From: JBDGPU01 sp042219525 | GTDB taxonomy: Archaea; Halobacteriota; Halobacteria; Halobacteriales; Haloferacaceae | NCBI GenBank assembly: GCA_042219525.1 | Contig: JBDGPU010000017.1 | Coordinates: 12,749-76,748 of the forward strand | Direction of reading: 5' to 3' | Length of the DNA: 64,000 nucleotides | Part shown: positions 62,133 to 64,000 of the stretch, piece after piece | Position numbering within the stretch: position 1 is the first letter of the stretch | Layout: each line of letters starts with the position of its first letter | The notes under the pieces: model-generated | Database searches by the model: none | Told to the model about the DNA's origin: nothing | What the model saw: the letters and a program-made list of their open reading frames with translations, nothing else | Made by a program: the position numbers and the translations under genes

Positions 62133-63302
62133 TTACTCCGTGAGGACGCCGGGGAGGAACCGGTCCTCGTGGGCGGCAATGGTCTCCTGCTCGTCGACGA
62201 GGTCCGAGAGGATTTCCCGGACGCCCTCCTCGTAGGTCGTCGATTGCCCGTCGATGAGGGCCGCGTACCGGTCGTTTTCGATCTCCATCTTGTGCGTCTC
62301 GTCCTCGTCGCGCGGGTTCTCGAAGTGTTCGACGTCGACGTCGAGGTCGAACTCGTCGCTTACGTCCGCGATCGTTTCGGCGATCTCGACGATGCTGATC
62401 GCGCGAGTGACCTGATTGTACACGACGTGGTCGTCGGGGCGGTCGTCGGGATCGCCGGTCGCGAGGCGGGCGAGGCCCTCGACGGCGTCCTCCAGCGCGA
62501 TGAACGGCTTCCGCTGTTCGCCCTTACCATAGACCGTCATCGGGTAACCGGCGACTGCCTGCGCGCAGAAGCGGTGTGCGACGACGCCGAAGTAGTAGTC
62601 GAAGTCGAACCGCGTCGCGAGTCGATCGTCGGCGCGCGTCTCCTCGGTGCCCGTGCCGTACGTGATCGCCGTGCGCACGTCCGAGATCGGCACGTCGAAC
62701 TGATCGTGCGCGAGGCGCATGTTCGCCGCGTCGTGGCTCTTCGAAAGGTGATACCACGATCCGGCCATCGCCGGGAAGGGGACCTCGTCGCGCTCGCCCC
62801 CGTTCTCCATCACGGCGCCGCCCTCCGGGATGGGGAACTCGGGTGCGCCGTAGACGCCGGTCGTCGTCGTCTCGATGAAGTGCGTGTCCGTCTGGTCCGT
62901 CTCCTCCAGCCCGAACAGCAGGTTGCGCGTCCCCTGCAGGTTGTTGTGCTGGGTGTAGTTCGCGCGCTCGCCGTTGATCTGCGAATACGGCGCGGAGGGC
63001 TGGGCGGCGGTGTGGACGATGGCGTCCGGCTCGTGGACCTCCAGCAGCTCGAGCACGAAGTCGCGCTCGGTCAGGTCCCCCTCGTGGAAGGAGAGGTTGT
63101 GCAGGCCGAGCTCCTCACGGGCTGCCTCGAGGCGCTCCTTGATGGAGGCGACGGGCGTCGCGCTAACGCTGCCGACCTCGGAGACCCACTCGCGGCGGGC
63201 GAAGTTGTCGACGAGCAGGACGCGGTCTTCGGTACGGTCCGCAATGCGGAGGGCGGTCGGCCAGCCGATGTAGCCGTCCGCGCCGGTGACGATGATTGTC
63301 AT
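62133..63302 (-). CDS. UDP-sulfoquinovose synthase (SQD1/Agl3-like)
   Basis: A 389-aa SDR starting MTIIVTGADGYIGWPTALRI. Features match SQD1: HTAAQPSAPYSQINGERANY, FIETTTTGVYGAPEFPIPEG with the catalytic Thr, YHLSKSHDAANMRL with the Tyr/Lys pair, and KGEQRKPFIALEDAVEG. SQD1 combines UDP-glucose with sulfite to UDP-sulfoquinovose; the Sulfolobus homologue Agl3 supplies this sugar to S-layer N-glycans. The start is ATG 63302. First gene of the operon; the promoter must lie in the next 60 bp, upstream of the repeat. Confidence 0.88.
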   Translation of the reverse strand: MTIIVTGADGYIGWPTALRIADRTEDRVLLVDNFARREWVSEVGSVSATPVASIKERLEAAREELGLHNLSFHEGDLTERDFVLELLEVHEPDAIVHTAAQPSAPYSQINGERANYTQHNNLQGTRNLLFGLEETDQTDTHFIETTTTGVYGAPEFPIPEGGAVMENGGERDEVPFPAMAGSWYHLSKSHDAANMRLAHDQFDVPISDVRTAITYGTGTEETRADDRLATRFDFDYYFGVVAHRFCAQAVAGYPMTVYGKGEQRKPFIALEDAVEGLARLATGDPDDRPDDHVVYNQVTRAISIVEIAETIADVSDEFDLDVDVEHFENPRDEDETHKMEIENDRYAALIDGQSTTYEEGVREILSDLVDEQETIAAHEDRFLPGVLTE

Positions 63303-63486
63303 GGTTACTCTCTATCTGAGTAACTACAGGTCAGCGGCAAAAAGCTACCGAACACCGCCGATTGGCGAAACGCACCCGTGAACTGGTCTGGATATTGGTT
63401 TTCGTCCGTTACGTCGCACCGCGCGGATCAAGTACTCTATCCGTCGAGTCGAGAGCTTTCTTTGGTAGATTGGTGTCGTCACTGGG

Positions 63487-63759
63487 GACACCACTCTCAA
63501 TTTGGGGCCAATCCCAGCCGGCGAGCACTTATGCTTATAAACAAACTCGGCTATCGTCGCTGGCGACACCACTCAGCATGCCCAGAAATCCCCGGACGCT
63601 GAGCGCTCCCGCTTATAAACTAAATCGGTTATCGTCGCGGGCGAAACCACTCAGCATACCCAGAAAGCCCCAGCCGCTGAGGCGATCGCTTTCTGCGAGG
63701 TTTGCTCGGTCGTCGCGAGCGACACCACTCAGCATGCCCAGAAAGCCCCAGCCGCTGAC
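63487..63759 (+). repeat. 78-bp-period tandem array (four units), part of repeat copy B
   Basis: A 39-nt block GACACCACTCAGCATGCCCA... starts at 63487 (degenerate), 63565, 63643 and 63721, spaced exactly 78 bp. The intervening 39-nt parts are less conserved but two contain CTTATAAAC at the same phase (63534-63542 and 63612-63620) and three contain TCGTCGC just before the next block. The same unit occurs twice, also 78 bp apart and inverted, at 15640-15758. Confidence 0.9.
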
Positions 63760-64000
63760 CGGTCGCGCTGCTCGCTGCGCTCCTCACGGCTCACTCGCTT
63801 CGCTCGTTCGCCGTTGCGGTGCTAGCTTCGCAGGGCTTCCCGCTCAGCGGCTGCCCCTTTCAGTCCCACCCAGGAGTGGTGTCCGGGGCGTCGCTCGCGG
63901 CGGCTCTTCCACGGTCGACGCTCGCCGGCTGCTCGGCGTGCGGTTGCGTCGCGGCTGCGGTGGCGCGCGCGAGCAACGCGTGCGAGGGAGGGCGGGGCGC
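63749..64000 (-). repeat. Composite noncoding repeat, copy B (inverted relative to copy A), running to the window edge
   Basis: Inverted repeats at 63749-63762 and 63840-63853 enclose about 77 bp containing GAGCGAAGCGAGTGAGC-type short repeats (read on the minus strand). The 30 nt at 63838-63867 are identical, reversed, to 15475-15504. GCCGCGAGCGACG and the CACGCGTTGCTC part follow to about 63988. No ORF with coding character is seen. The stretch 63303-63486 holds only the promoter of the upstream operon and no recognisable gene. Confidence 0.8.

Noticed and set aside
63345..63572. A 75-aa minus-strand ORF in the terminal repeat
   Set aside because: It reads through repeat sequence and the promoter region of the SQD1-like gene and has no halophile composition.
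1..64000. tRNA, rRNA, CRISPR or replication origin
   Set aside because: No tRNA-like cloverleaf, rRNA sequence, repeat-spacer array, or orc1/cdc6 gene with origin repeats was seen by eye; tRNAscan-SE and Infernal would be decisive.

Overview
The window is haloarchaeal chromosome (class Halobacteria). The evidence is high GC with strong G/C wobble preference, very acidic proteins, many start codons lying 22-27 nt downstream of TATA-like boxes (leaderless transcripts), and archaea-specific genes: AglB oligosaccharyltransferase, aSDO1/SBDS, aMBF1, Lrp, TrmB and Bat-type HTH regulators, archaeal CobT-type protein, HEWD protein. No rRNA, tRNA or CRISPR array was found.

1-15.2 kb is housekeeping and metabolism: an Rsm22-type methyltransferase cut by the window edge, prephenate dehydrogenase, two acyl-CoA dehydrogenases, squalene synthase, an RNA-binding protein, a thioredoxin-like protein, an NCS2 nucleobase permease, a frameshifted PH-like gene, an Lrp-aminotransferase pair, aroA, aMBF1, a DICT-domain protein and tpiA. 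At 15.39-15.76 kb lies a composite noncoding repeat, followed by a cyanase gene.

16.3-35.9 kb is mixed: a membrane HTH regulator translationally coupled to a subtilase-like protein that lacks the usual Asp, a processive GT2, NAD(P)HX repair (nnrDE) overlapping moaC, an overlapping SBDS / 78-aa unknown / HflX trio, glycerate kinase, arylamine N-acetyltransferase, DUF2332, phosphoglycolate phosphatase, a Bat-like HTH, Fe-alcohol dehydrogenase, CobT-like protein, and a MscS channel coupled to a degenerate ATPase-like protein. A stand-alone TnpB element (about 35.9-37.3 kb) follows.

37.4-63.3 kb is one long surface-glycosylation locus: a DUF368 polyprenyl-phosphate carrier and aglB; a visibly AT-richer island (41.5-49.97 kb) with glycosyltransferases, two alkaline-phosphatase-superfamily enzymes, a methyltransferase, a flippase and a hexapeptide acyltransferase; then a return to high GC with GT2, sugar nucleotidyltransferase, epimerase, glmS, two GlmU-like genes, glmM, a TrmB regulator, two more epimerases and a UDP-sulfoquinovose synthase. 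Together these can make UDP-hexosamines and other activated sugars, build a lipid-linked glycan, flip it, transfer it to protein with AglB, and recycle the lipid carrier.

The last 0.7 kb is a second, inverted copy of the 15.4-kb repeat, carrying an exact 78-bp-period tandem array. This repeat family is the least explained structure in the window. Two genes carry frameshifts that would each be repaired by adding one G, so base-call errors are possible.
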